A DNA stretch of 64,000 bases from Tetrahymena thermophila SB210 (Eukaryota > Ciliophora > Oligohymenophorea > Hymenostomatida > Tetrahymenidae). The stretch covers positions 24,425 to 88,424 of the forward strand of contig NW_002476044.1 in NCBI RefSeq assembly GCF_000189635.1, written 5' to 3'. Below the pieces are notes generated by a model that was not told the DNA's origin, ran no database searches, and saw only the letters and a program-made list of their open reading frames with translations. Position numbers and translations under genes: made by a program. This document shows positions 36,400 to 49,400 of the stretch, piece by piece. How positions within the stretch are numbered: the stretch's first letter is position 1; the number at the start of each line of letters is the position of its first letter.

Positions 36400-38888
36400 A
36401 TGAATGATCATTTTGGTATCGGAGCCTTTTTGGTAGTTTTGATTATAATTATATAATCAATTATAGGTAGCTACTTTTCTTAGAAAAACTTTAGATATTT
36501 TCATGAAACAGGAATAGCAATAGTACTTGGAATGGCTGTATCTGTTTTTGCTTACTATGCATTAGATTATGAGGTCAAGCTAGAAAAAAAAATGTTTGTC
36601 TATATATTTCTTCCTGCGATTGTATTTGCTGAGGGTTATTCATTGAAAAAGAAAATATTTTTCCATAATATGACATATATCTTGATTTATGGGTTCTTAG
36701 GAACCATTATTACTTTTAGTTTCCTAGTTGTTTCCATGAATTATCTCTGTAACAACGACTTGATTAGAATTGAAAGGTATTTATTTATTTATTTATTTAA
36801 TATAAATATAAGCTTAATCCTACTTGAAAATAAAAAATTATATTCTTATTTGTAATTAATTAATTAATAGAGGAAATAAAGACATAATTAATGATCCTAT
36901 TGTAGGAACTGATCCATAGCTAAATACAAAAGAAATCATCTTGTTTAGTGCAGCATTAAGCTCTAAAGATTCTTTCTTAGCCTCAACAATGGTCAGTCAC
37001 CATGCATACCCAACTTTGTTCCATGTTATTTTTGGTGAGGGTATAATGAACGATGCTACTTCTTTGATTCTATTTGAAAGCTTTGAAACTCTAATAGAAC
37101 ACGAGTCAAATTTTAGTTGGTCTACTATCCCAAATGTTTTGATTATATTTATAATCAGCCTTAGTTTAAGGTAAAAATTATATTTTTTAATACATTTTCT
37201 ACTTTTATTCAAGCTTCCTCAAATAATTTAGAAAATTAAGCTAAATTTTTCGAATGATGCCAAATCAAAAAAAAGAATTTATAATTTTGGTTTAAATAAT
37301 CGAACAAATATTATTAATTTTTATATTGATCATTCATCATACTAAAATTTAAAAATTTAAAAATTTTTGAATAAGTTTAGCTTCTAAATTAAAAATTATT
37401 AACTTAATGTAAATAAATACTCAAATTAATTTTTTTTATTTCTAAAATAAAAGCATATTTGCTGGAGTATTTTTTGGAGTACTTTGCACACTTCTTTTGA
37501 AATATTTAAGATTTTTAAATTAGACTGTTATACATGAAATTTTGATAATTTTTATGTGCAGTTATTCTGGCTATTGCATAATTGAATACGTCAAATTATC
37601 AGGTATTATTTCTTTGCTTGTTAGTGGATTTATTATAGGCTATTATGGATTCCATAATCTCTCAGATAAAGCTAAAATATGTGCAAACGTTACTTTTCAA
37701 ACTATTTCTTGTGGAGCTGAAAATTTCTTATTCGCTTTCGTTGGTTTCACAACTTTTTCTTTCTATACAAATGCCTGGAGTTTTTCATTAATTGGCTGGA
37801 TTGTACTCATATTACTAGTAAGCAGAATATTTTAAGTCTTCGTGATGAGTGCTATTTTCAGATTGTTTTACAGAAATAAACCATTTTTAATGGGGCTAAG
37901 AGAATAAATTGTAATCTGTTTTACAGGTATCAGTAGAGGTATTCTTGGCTTTATCTTGATGGATCAAGTTGAATCTGAAGAATATTAAGATTTACTTAAC
38001 AGCACAATGATAGGAGTGCTCATTTCAACAACTTTACTTTTTGGTTTAATTAACCCGAAGCTCATTGATTGTGTATTGCCTCCTCCATAACATCATGATA
38101 GCGAAAATGAAAGTTAAAATAATAATAAACATGAACATGAACATAAAAATCCTAAACAAAATCAGAAAGATATTGAAAATTAAATTGTAATTGAAGTATA
38201 TAAAATAACTAAAGCCTAGACTGAAAAATATTCTGCTAAAAAGCATGAAAATGTGTAAATTAGAAAAGTTTAGACTGAAAAAATAAACAAAAACACTGAT
38301 ACTAGCTAAAATAATTAAGAATCAGATGAAAACTTATCAGATACTGATTACTTTGTTATAAAGAAACAAAAGATTTAGGCTTTATTAAATGATGTTTATG
38401 ATGAAAAGCTTTTTGGTTCAAAAATTTAATTCAAATTTAGCAGATTTAATGAAAAGTATTTAAAACCTTTTTTGATTAGAGAATACAAATCAAAATTAGA
38501 TGAATTTATTATAGCCAATAGAATGTTAAGAGAAGATAGAATTTAGCTAACAAGACCATTAGGCTAAAATAAAAATTCTGAATTTATTACAAACAGTTTA
38601 TAAAAGTTAAAGACTGTATTATAACTTGCTTAATCATAAAAATTAGCAGAAATTGAAAATCTTAAAAAATCTTAAATATTGTAAGATTAAGAACCTTAAT
38701 AAATAAATTTTAATAAATAGGAATAACCCCAACCAATTTTAGAAATTATTAAATTAAAGCCTCACCAAACTGAATCAAAATATAATGTCGATATTGAATA
38801 AATTAATTTTCAATTTTAAAATTAAAAGAAAAAACCTTAAAGTATTAATTTATAATAAGAAATATAAAATAAATAATCAAAAGATTGA
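36400..38888 (+). CDS. Na+/H+ exchanger (CPA1 family), array copy 4
   Basis: Exons 36400-36776, 36871-37170 and 37454-38888 (introns 94 and 283 nt) give 703 aa with TGA at 38886-38888, matching copies 3 and 5 in total length and exon-3 length. It carries all family landmarks: FLPAIVFAEGYSLKKK, SSKDSFLASTMVSHHAYP, FGEGIMNDATSLILF, SGIISLLVSGFIIGYYGF and FTGISRGILGFILMD. The tail starts PPPQHHDSENESQ, with a His/Glu run (KHEHEHKN). It has two similar TEK-containing repeats (KAQTEKYS, KVQTEKIN), then the shared block with YLKPFLIREYKSKLDEF and NRMLREDRIQL. Near-identity with copies 3 and 5 over the membrane domain suggests recent duplication or gene conversion. Confidence 0.9.
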
Positions 38889-39220
38889 AGATTTTATTAT
38901 AAAACTTAAAAGTTGACATAAATTATTCACTCTTATATTAAAAATTTTACTAACATTACTTAAGCAAGCAAGCAATATCTTGTTTTTTATATAATTTTAT
39001 ATAATTTAATTTTACTTTACTTACTAAAAAATTATTGATTAACTAACTAGTTATCTATTATTATTATAATAATCTTTTAATTATATAATTTTAATAATAT
39101 TATAAGTTTAAACAATCAAACTATTGAATGTAATTTATCTTCTATAAAAGTATTTACTAAGTATTAATTTAATGTTATTTACTACAAACAGTATAATGTT
39201 TGAGATATATTTTAGTATAA
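38889..39220. other. Spacer between exchanger copy 4 and the exchanger pseudogene
   Basis: AT-rich, no gene. It is the junction between copy 4 and a truncated exchanger that has lost its first two exons, so the deletion or duplication breakpoint lies here. Confidence 0.5.
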
Positions 39221-40440
<1,220 letters not shown>

Positions 40441-41544
40441 GAAAGAAATATTTTTAAATAAATAAATAAATACCATATCTATTCTAATTAAGCAGACAAA
40501 ATTAAATCTTATTTTTTAAAAATTTTGTCTTTTAAAATGTTAGATAATTTATTTAAATTTTTTATATTAATTTAACAAATTGAAAGTGTTAAGCTATTTA
40601 TTATTTAAGGATAATTAAAAATAAATTTTTTCTCTAAAACATTTTTTAAAACTAAATAAATAAGTAATTGAATATCTATCTTTTAGCTTTATAATGTTTT
40701 AAAATTTTTAAATTACAAAAGTATTAGAATCAATCAAAATATTATAAATTTAAATTTGTGGATTCGCCTTAGAACCAATATAATTTGAAAATAAATTTGA
40801 GTAATTAATAATTGAATTTAAAAAAAAATGTTTGTCCAGATTTATTCTTTTAACTTTTTAATTGCATGGATTGATAAATTTTCTTGTAAGTCATTATTTA
40901 TTTATTAATTTACTTACTTATTTATATGTGTAAAAGTGTTTAAATAATAATAACTCGCTTTCCATAAAATTAATTAAAATATGATACAATCAATCTAAAT
41001 TATCATATGAAAAGAAAAGCCCACACAAGTTTAGATATATCTTTCTTAATGTTTTTGAAACTTTTTTATAAATAAGGTTTTTAATTGTTTTATATATTTG
41101 CTTTGATTAAACTTGAAATATTTTCATGCTATTTTTAAAGCATAAATATTAAAATTTTGGATGACGATTTTAGATATATTGTTATTGTTTAGAAATTAAG
41201 ATTCATTAAATTGCTTTAAAAAAAGTTTTTTTGGTCTTGAAAATTTATCAGTCCTCAAAATGATTATTAATTAATTCGTTCTTTTCAAGTTTTTTTGTAA
41301 TTTATTTTATAAATAAATCAAGGAATGATTAAATATTGATTAGTATGTGATTTACCTATTTAGATATAACCAAATAAATAGATCCTTGAATAATTTATGC
41401 ATAAAATACACTTATTTGTATAATCTTAATTTTATTAGTAATTAAATGAATGATACTAATTTAAAATACAGTAATCAAAAAAACAACAAAGTATTTAATT
41501 AAAGCACTAATAATCTTGATTGATATATTGATCCATAGGTAGAA
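40441..41544. other. Spacer upstream of PAS gene 1, duplicated upstream of PAS gene 2
   Basis: No gene. From about 40600 onward it is collinear, with many indels, with 56780-57780. Shared landmarks include TTTTTAATTG.A.GGATTGAT and GAAATGAAATTAAAAAG at the gene start. It contains the promoter of the PAS gene. Confidence 0.6.
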
Positions 41545-44500
41545 ATGAAATTAAAAAGGGGAATTTTACCTATAATTGGCTATTTTTCAAGAAAATTCTA
41601 TACTCTAAATTATCATCAGATTATTAGAGGATATGAAAGAGGTTAGTTTTTTAGTTTATTTTTGCTTTTAGGTAAAGGAATCCTCTTTCTTTTGCTTGGG
41701 ATCTACAATTCAGATTATGTTAATATATCAAAAGTTGATAAAAATTTTTTAATTTTAGACAACAAAGATTACTTAAATTAGTGGTAAACATATACCTATG
41801 CAGATTTTATTTAGTAATTAAGCTTAGCGTTGAATTTAATTCTAATTATTTATTTGGTTAGCTGTTATTTTGGCTTCATTGCGTTTGGTTATAAATTATT
41901 GATCAAGCCTGCTGTAAAAAGATCCTTTCCACAAAATAGCAGCATTGATATAGATGAAGATGAATTCATTACAAATCTAAATAAGAAAATGGAGCTAAAA
42001 ATCTATGAAATAATGAGCATTTACATTTCAATATATTAGTTTTTATTTTCAACAGCAATCCTATATTATAGCTTGGTTCAGATAAAGCATCCACTAGCAC
42101 CGATCAATCTTTTAATAACATTAATTTCTGGTAATTATTGAATCATTAATTTCAACAACTAAATTAAATACAATTTTATTTATTTTTATTTTTTATTATG
42201 ACTACTGTGCTTAAAAAGTAGAATATGATATTTGCTTATTTAGTATTATATAATAATACCAATTTTTTTTAAAAATTTCTAAATTTATCCTAAAGATATC
42301 TCCAAATATAGCTAAAAAGTTATTATGTTTATTTATTTTAAATTTAATAATATGAATTTATTTTTTTACCTCTTTTTTAACTAATTTTTAAGATAATTTA
42401 TGTATGCAAATTCTTTACACTATTTATTACTTAGTTACTTTGCTAATTTTATATAATTTTAAATTTAGGTACAATGATAATAGATTCTGACTTTGATTAT
42501 TCTATTAACCCAGATGATTGCATGAATAAGCCTTATAATCCATATAATGTTATTGTTTATTATCTTGATTTTTTGATTATGCTTTTAATTATAGCTACAA
42601 GTTTTAAATTAGATACTTTGCTTTTGGGAATTTATTTTCTAATAAATGGATGGTTTTCTTTCCATATTTGCACTTTTTACAAGCTAGAAAGTAGATTCTG
42701 GAATACTTTCACTTATTTATATTGTGGTGCACTTTGCTTAACATTTTACATTTCTTTTCAAGTCTCCCATTCTTCTAGTGTGCCTTCTTTGATGTTAGTT
42801 ATATATGTGCCTATTTTTTATAAGATGACTCAATATTTCTGTAATATATAAGAAAAAACTCACAATAATCTCCTAAAAAGTATTTTCGAAGAAAATAACA
42901 ATATTAATATGAGTAGTATAGATAAAATTATTAGGCTATAAATAATAAAACATCTACAAAATTAGAAAGTTGATGATCCAGAAAAAATAAGTATTTATAG
43001 CTTTATTATAAAAAAAAAATAGCAATTTCAAATCGAACAAACAAATTAGTTATAAACCTCAACTAATTGTTCACTATCCTTATAAATACTGATAAAAGAA
43101 ATAGAAAGTGGATAAAATGAAAATTAAAGTGTTTTGTAGTTTTTCAAAGAATAAATAAAATTAATTTCAAATAAAAAGAGTGAATAAAATAATAGAATAA
43201 TCTTTTTGGTGTATCTACTTGAGGTTATGAAATGCTACAATGCCTATTTTCTTGAGTTTTAACAAATAAGAAAGGAAAATTTAGATCTGAAATAGGAATA
43301 AATAATAATGACAGCTCATATTAACTTCTTAAAAAACAGATAAATCATATAATAAACATTAAAAATAGAAAATACTTTTGATTAGTAATTTTACAACGTG
43401 CTTAATTACGAAGAAAAAATACAAAAAACCTTCTAAATGATGGACTAAGCAGTCCACTAAAAAGTAGAATTTATTTCTCTTTTAAAAAATAAATAGATTG
43501 AAGTTTTAAATTTAGTAAAAAAAGCTACTGAATTAAGAAAAATTTAGTTAAAAGTTAGAAATAGCATAAATGAGTTATCAATTATTAATAGCTCAAATAA
43601 AGATTTAGTTTCTTTGTAGATCTGCTACTTAGAAACTCTTTCCTTTCAAGAAAAAGATTTAATTATTGATCTTGATCTATCATATTTAAATGATATTCAC
43701 CTTTCTTAAATTGATACTTAGTTAATAAGATAAAAACTTAAAATAAGACAAGTCTATGCTCAACATTTCTAAAATAATCAGATGGATGATTCCTACTAGG
43801 ATTTTAATCTTTTTAGCAAACATTCATGTGTTATTTATGCATAAGTAGAAGAAAATTATAATTTATCTATCAAGAAAGTATCTTCTTCCTTTTTATAATT
43901 GTTTGGAATCACTTAATAAGATGCCTAAGATAAAAGGATAGAGATTTTAATGCCTCCAAATGCACAGTTGATTAATAAGCATAGATAATATATTGTAAGC
44001 TATTTTTAAAATTAAAATAACAAAATATGCTATTTGAAAGAAAAAAATCTATTTGGCTACTAACAGAAAGGTTTTATATTTCCCATTAAGGTTGATGTCC
44101 GTCTCAATTACAGTAACGGGCTGAGTCAGTTAGGACTTACGGCTTATATCTAGCGCATTTATGACGAAAATGATTATATTTTGTTCCAATCTGATTTTTT
44201 AAACGTGATTGGTGCAACTTAAAATATTTTGAAGAACGTCTTCTTAAAAAATAATATAGAAATATAGAAATAATCAGATTTAGGTTAATTCTTTCCATTT
44301 TTATACAAATTAATGCAAGATAACAAAGCTAAACTCTTAGTATAATAAAAGGAAGTTTTAGATATCTAAGATTCTGATACTTAAAATGTTAATTCTTTGA
44401 AAGAATTATTAATTCAAAACAGTATTAATTAAAAATATACTAAAATCATAGATGAGCATAATTTTGAAAAGTTCAAACTACAAAATGAAGAATATATGCT

Positions 44501-47500
44501 TATCATTTAAAATTTTCAATCTTCTAATCGAGTTAAAAATTAAGTTAAACTTTAAAATACATCCTTTTTTTTAGTGGAAATAAGTATTAATGATTGCGAA
44601 TATAAGGATATTGATAACTTGCACTATATGAAAATATCTAAAATTAAACCTATTCAACCAGAATTGAATTTATCTATTATTCTAAAGTATCTTAAGGAGT
44701 ATTAAGAGTTTTATTCTTTAGTTTTTACAAAACAGACTTTGGAAACTTTGTAGGCAGAATTAGAATCTAAACACTTATAAGTTGGTTCTTTAGATATAAG
44801 CAATTTTAATTTTCACTCGAACAAGCAAAATAATTTTCAAAGCTAATTTAATTAAATTCAAACTACTTAAAAATTTTTGGTAGAAAATAGATTTTCAGAA
44901 AATAAAAGCTAAGATTTGGATGATTTGAATTAAAACAATACATTATCTCCAAGAAAATCCTAAAAATTTAGGATTAATAAAATGAATAATCAATCTTTTG
45001 ATAAAATTTAAGAAGAAAACTCTTAACAACAAGCAACTCTAAGTGAATAGTAATGCCAAATATATCCTTAAAATAAATAAAATAATGCTTAGATACAAGT
45101 AGATATTCCTGACTAAGATAATACCTATTATCATTCGCCAAGAGATGCTTTTAGTTAAAATTTTAGAAATTAGTAAGATGATATTTCATAATAGTAAATA
45201 AGAGATATCTAATATGAAAATGAAGAAATAAAATATGCTATTCCTTTAACTTCTAATAGAAAAGAGACAAATAGAGAACTTTTAAGTGAAGTTTATTTCA
45301 ATAGTTAATCGAATATAAACTCCTTAAAATAAATTTTTGATGTAAATCAATAATTTTAAAATGTAAAACCAAGTACCTTAAATAATAATGATATAAGTGA
45401 AAAATAATTGTAGCAGCTAAAAAGTACTTAAGAGATTACCTCTTTAAAGGTGATAGAAAATCCTCATTCAATCACTTTGTAGCAGAGGTTTTATCAAGAT
45501 TAAGATATCTTATCTTAGAATTTACAAAACATAAATGAAACTAAATTAGCAACTCAAAAGTATTCATTGAAGAAAGAAAAAAAAAGAAAAAAATTAAGGG
45601 AAGACCAATTAGAAAACAATTCATCTTCTGTTTCAAGGGAATCTACTTCCTCTACTAAAAAAATAATAATTAAAACAATTAAATAATAAACCAGCTTATC
45701 TGCTATTAAGGTTGTTATCTTATTCGGTTTTTTGACGTACTTAGCACTGAGTATTATTACAATTTAACAATATTTTAATTTCATAGATTCTGTTGATTCT
45801 ATGAATTAAAATCAGAATTCTCAAAATTGGCCTTACGAAGTGTAAAATGTAATTAATAGGTCTCTAAGAAATTATAATATTATCCATTCAGAAAGATAGA
45901 ATAATTTTAATTTTGTTTCTAAGGAAGATCAAAATAGCTTTGATGCTTAATTAATCAACTAATTGCAATAAAGTTAAAAATAATTTATGTACTTAATATA
46001 AACTATGGATTTTAGTCTAAGTGGCAAAATGCTTTACAATAGAATCAGCAATTTTAATTCTTCCTTTTATATAAACTAGATTTACAATTCAAGTAACCTT
46101 TCAAATACTTCTTCAAAAAGAACAACTTATAGTTTCGAAGAAAAAAACTCATCCTTGCTATACTCCATAATTTTCGTCAATTATAACATTTATTAATAAT
46201 CAATTAATCCTACTGGAAAGCTTTAACAGATTTGCATTCTTCAAAACCTTTAAAATATCATGTTAGGTATCTAAGACACATAAAACTACTTTAAAAATTA
46301 TCAAAGTTACTAAGTTAAATAGATTTAAGATTCTTTATCTCTTTAAATCGGAGTGATTTTGGCTATATCTGCTATATGTTTGTTAAGTAGTCTTCCTCTA
46401 TATTCTTACATTTAAAAGAGAAAAGATAAAATAATTCAACTCTTCTGCACTTTTCCGGTCAGTCAACTATAAAACATTATTATTAAAATAAGGTAATCAT
46501 ATTACTAAAATAAAGTAATGAATCCTCATATAAAAAATATACCAATAGAAATTCAAATGTTAAATTATAAATCATAGTAAGAATCTTAAAATCATAAAAG
46601 ATAAACCTTAAGTTAAATAACAAAATTACCACATTTTAGCTACTCTCTTTTGATAGCTATTTTTATCTCTTATATTTTATTATCTTTCTATCCTATTTTC
46701 AACCGAATCTTCGTCTAAAAATATCTTGATAATTTGGACAATAATCTGATGATGCTTGGTAAATTTTTAAAAATCAAAAATAAGTTTTTAACTTTTCTCA
46801 AATTTATTATTACTCTCTTTAAAGCAAATAAAGACATGTTATATATATAAATTTGAAAAGTGTTTTTAATATTTTAAGATGAAATAATTGATTTAATTTT
46901 TAAAAAAAAGAATATTTAAATGTAGCTAGATCTTATATTTCATATAGTTCTGGGATCATTTCCTTTGGATTTGATATGAAGGTTTTCCCAAAATCAAAGA
47001 TAGCATAATTAAGTTATTACATTCCTTAAATTTAATTTGTTATGAGCTAAACAGATAGCCTTCTGACAAATCTAACAATTGTTTCTAATTAATTTAATCT
47101 TAATGGAAGGTAAAATAAATAATATTTAATAAATTTAAATATTAAATAAAATAAATAATAAAAAATTAGATATAAAAAGTAATAATTTGACAATTTCTTT
47201 TTTCCTTTGTTTGAAGATGACATGTGTGCTTTGATATCAAATAATCCTTAATATACTCAGAATTCTACTGTATTCAAACCAGAATTATGTAAAACTATTT
47301 ACAATGGTTTTCTCTAAAAAGGTTTAAAGTTATCCATAAAGTAGTTTAGCTAAAAACTTTAAGAGCTTTATGCAATAATATAAATTAAAGATGAAAAAAT
47401 GTTAGCTACTGCTACTTAAGAAATATTTAAAACATTCAATATAGAGGATTATTCTAATTTAATAGATTATCTTGATGAAATTGTTAAAATAATGAATTTC

Positions 47501-47737
47501 TTTCTATTAAAAAACTGTAGTGAATACTATCAGTATCTAAAAGAAGTACAGCTAATTCTTATTATTTACTAGCTCATACTAATAGCCTTTATATTTGGCT
47601 TTTGTTGGTATGCATTTAGTAGTGTATTAGCTTAACAAATCACAAAAACTAAGCATCATTTATAGGTTATAAATGTTTATCATTTGCTAGAAAATAACTT
47701 TGTTTTGACTTTTGTTAAAAACAATGTAAAACTATGA
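41545..47737 (+). CDS. Large multi-span membrane protein with a PAS domain (ciliate TmcB-like type), copy 1
   Basis: Exons 41545-42130, 42469-46758, 46926-47109 and 47170-47737 give 5628 nt, 1875 aa, TGA at 47735-47737. All three introns are at the same places in the second copy, which fixed their ends. Residues about 25-320 hold roughly seven hydrophobic spans (LFLLLGKGILFLLLGIY, LDFLIMLLIIATSF, CGALCLTFYISF). A PAS-like domain at about 645-780 has SCVIYAQ, LFGITQQDAQ, ILMPPNAQLINKHRQYIV and the YQQKGFIFPIKVDVRLNY part typical of ciliate PAS membrane proteins. A long Gln/Asn/Ser-rich region follows. At least four more spans lie near the C-terminus (AIKVVILFGFLTYLALSIIT, QLILIAFIFGFCWYAFSSVL). 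Likely a membrane sensor, ligand unknown. It follows an exchanger pseudogene; start ATG 41545 is conserved in copy 2. Confidence 0.82.
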
Positions 47738-49400
47738 ATTTCTATTCTTAAAATTAAATTCATGAAATCTATCAAAATAATCTATTTAAATTAATAAAAA
47801 TATGTATTTATATAAATATAAATTTAAAAATTCTGCAAAAAATTAAAATTTTAGTAAAGATTTTTATAAATTGATATTCTATCTGTTTTTAATACAAAAG
47901 ACTACATATATATTTACATTTAAAAAAATACTTTAAGATTAATATTAAAATATGTGAATCAAAAAGAAGAATCAATTAATAAATTTACAATATCATCTAG
48001 TAAAGTTTCATTAAGTCATCAGAAAATGATATCTACTTAAGTTTATCAATTTTTAAAAGAGAAATTAAAAAATTAAACAAAGCCTACTGATTTTTTTTGA
48101 TATTTTTATAATTAAAAATTAATATCTTTGATATTTGGCTTATCAACCTGGCTTATTTTACAAATATTAACATATTTCTTTAAAATGAATATTAAAAATA
48201 TGTCTATAGATTTTAAGAAGAGATAAGCCTAAAATTTATATTCTATTTAAAATATAGCATTTCCAGTTTTCAAATGTTGTAGAAACAAGAAAAGCAAAGA
48301 ATTTAACTAGCTAATTGATTTATTTTAAAGTAGATTAAATTAAAAAAATAATTTTATTATTTGTCAAAAAAGCCTTATTTTATGATTTTTTAGTTTTTAA
48401 TTTATAATTTCAAATATTAAATTGGAATTTTATAATATATTTGTATGTATTTTAAAATGTTTAATTATATACCGTAAAACCCCGTTAAGGGAAACGAACA
48501 TGTTGCGAGGTAAGAGGTAAGAGTCTTAAAATTAAAAATATTTATAAGGGTGATCTTATTATAGGGGGGCGATCTTAATATGGAGAGTATACAGTACTTA
48601 AGTCTAAGAAGTAAAAAATTTATTTGCTTTAACTTATTTAAAGATTAATTATGTATGTATCTATTTCATTTAATTATTTTTTATTTATGCGTTAGAAAAA
48701 TTTTGATAGTGTATAATAAATAGCTACTTTTCTAGCTTTAATAAAGTTGTAAGTCTACAATTAAATTAATGAATGATTAATTGAATTTCATAACTCTCGA
48801 AGTTAATTTAATAAATCATATTTTAAGATAAATTTAATTAGATATACTGATAAATAATCAACCACATATCGCATTCAGATATAAATTAAAAATTTTTAAG
48901 AATAATTTTGTGGTTAATTTTTATCAATTTGTATGATTCTTCTACTTCAAAGTGAATCTATTAAAATAATAAATTTATGAAGACAAAACAAAGAGATAAG
49001 TTTTTATTCAATAAACAAAAATTAAAATGATTGAATTACTTACTTCGCAATTTGTTTGATTTAAGACTTTTTAAATAAAAATTAAAAGTTAAATTATTAT
49101 TCACCTACCTATTAAATCAAACTTGACATATTTATTACAATAAGCTCAGTTTTTCAATATTATAAATTTAAAAAGCCATTTGTGGCTAGTATAACTCCTT
49201 GGTTTTCATAAATAAAAATATAATTTATTCAGATCTACCTACTTACAATTTAATAAAAAGAAGAAAGCAAGCATCTCTTTAATCAGAAAATTCTTAATTT
49301 GATTACTTTAAAACAATATCTAAATGAACAGATAAATATAAACTTTTTAAATTACTAAATTAATTAACAAAAGCTAAAAAATAAAAAAGAAGTTTATAAA
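47738..49400. other. Spacer between PAS gene 1 and exchanger copy 5
   Basis: Contains a TM-coding frame without a good start (48101-48385, with LIFGLSTWLILQILTYFF), which may be a relic or an unrecognised last exon. A GC-richer block is listed separately. From about 48592 it carries the upstream region shared with copy 4. Confidence 0.5.
48467..48594. mobile_element. Possible short inverted-repeat element (unconfirmed)
   Basis: A 128-bp block much richer in G and C than its surroundings. The left end reads ATACCGTAAAACCCCGTTAA. The complement of the right end reads CTGTATACTCTCCATATTAA, so both ends share TATAC...TTAAG spacing. Inside are a tandem GAGGTAA duplication and two similar G.GATCTTA.TATAGG-like units. 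It begins and ends beside TA-rich DNA and lies next to the start of duplicated upstream DNA. It could be a degenerate MITE-like remnant, but no coding capacity or clear target duplication is visible. Confidence 0.35.

Noticed and set aside
36997..37212. Minus-strand frames opposite exchanger exon 2 (also at 50011-50202)
   Set aside because: Antisense shadows of the exchanger coding sequence, repeated simply because the copies are alike.
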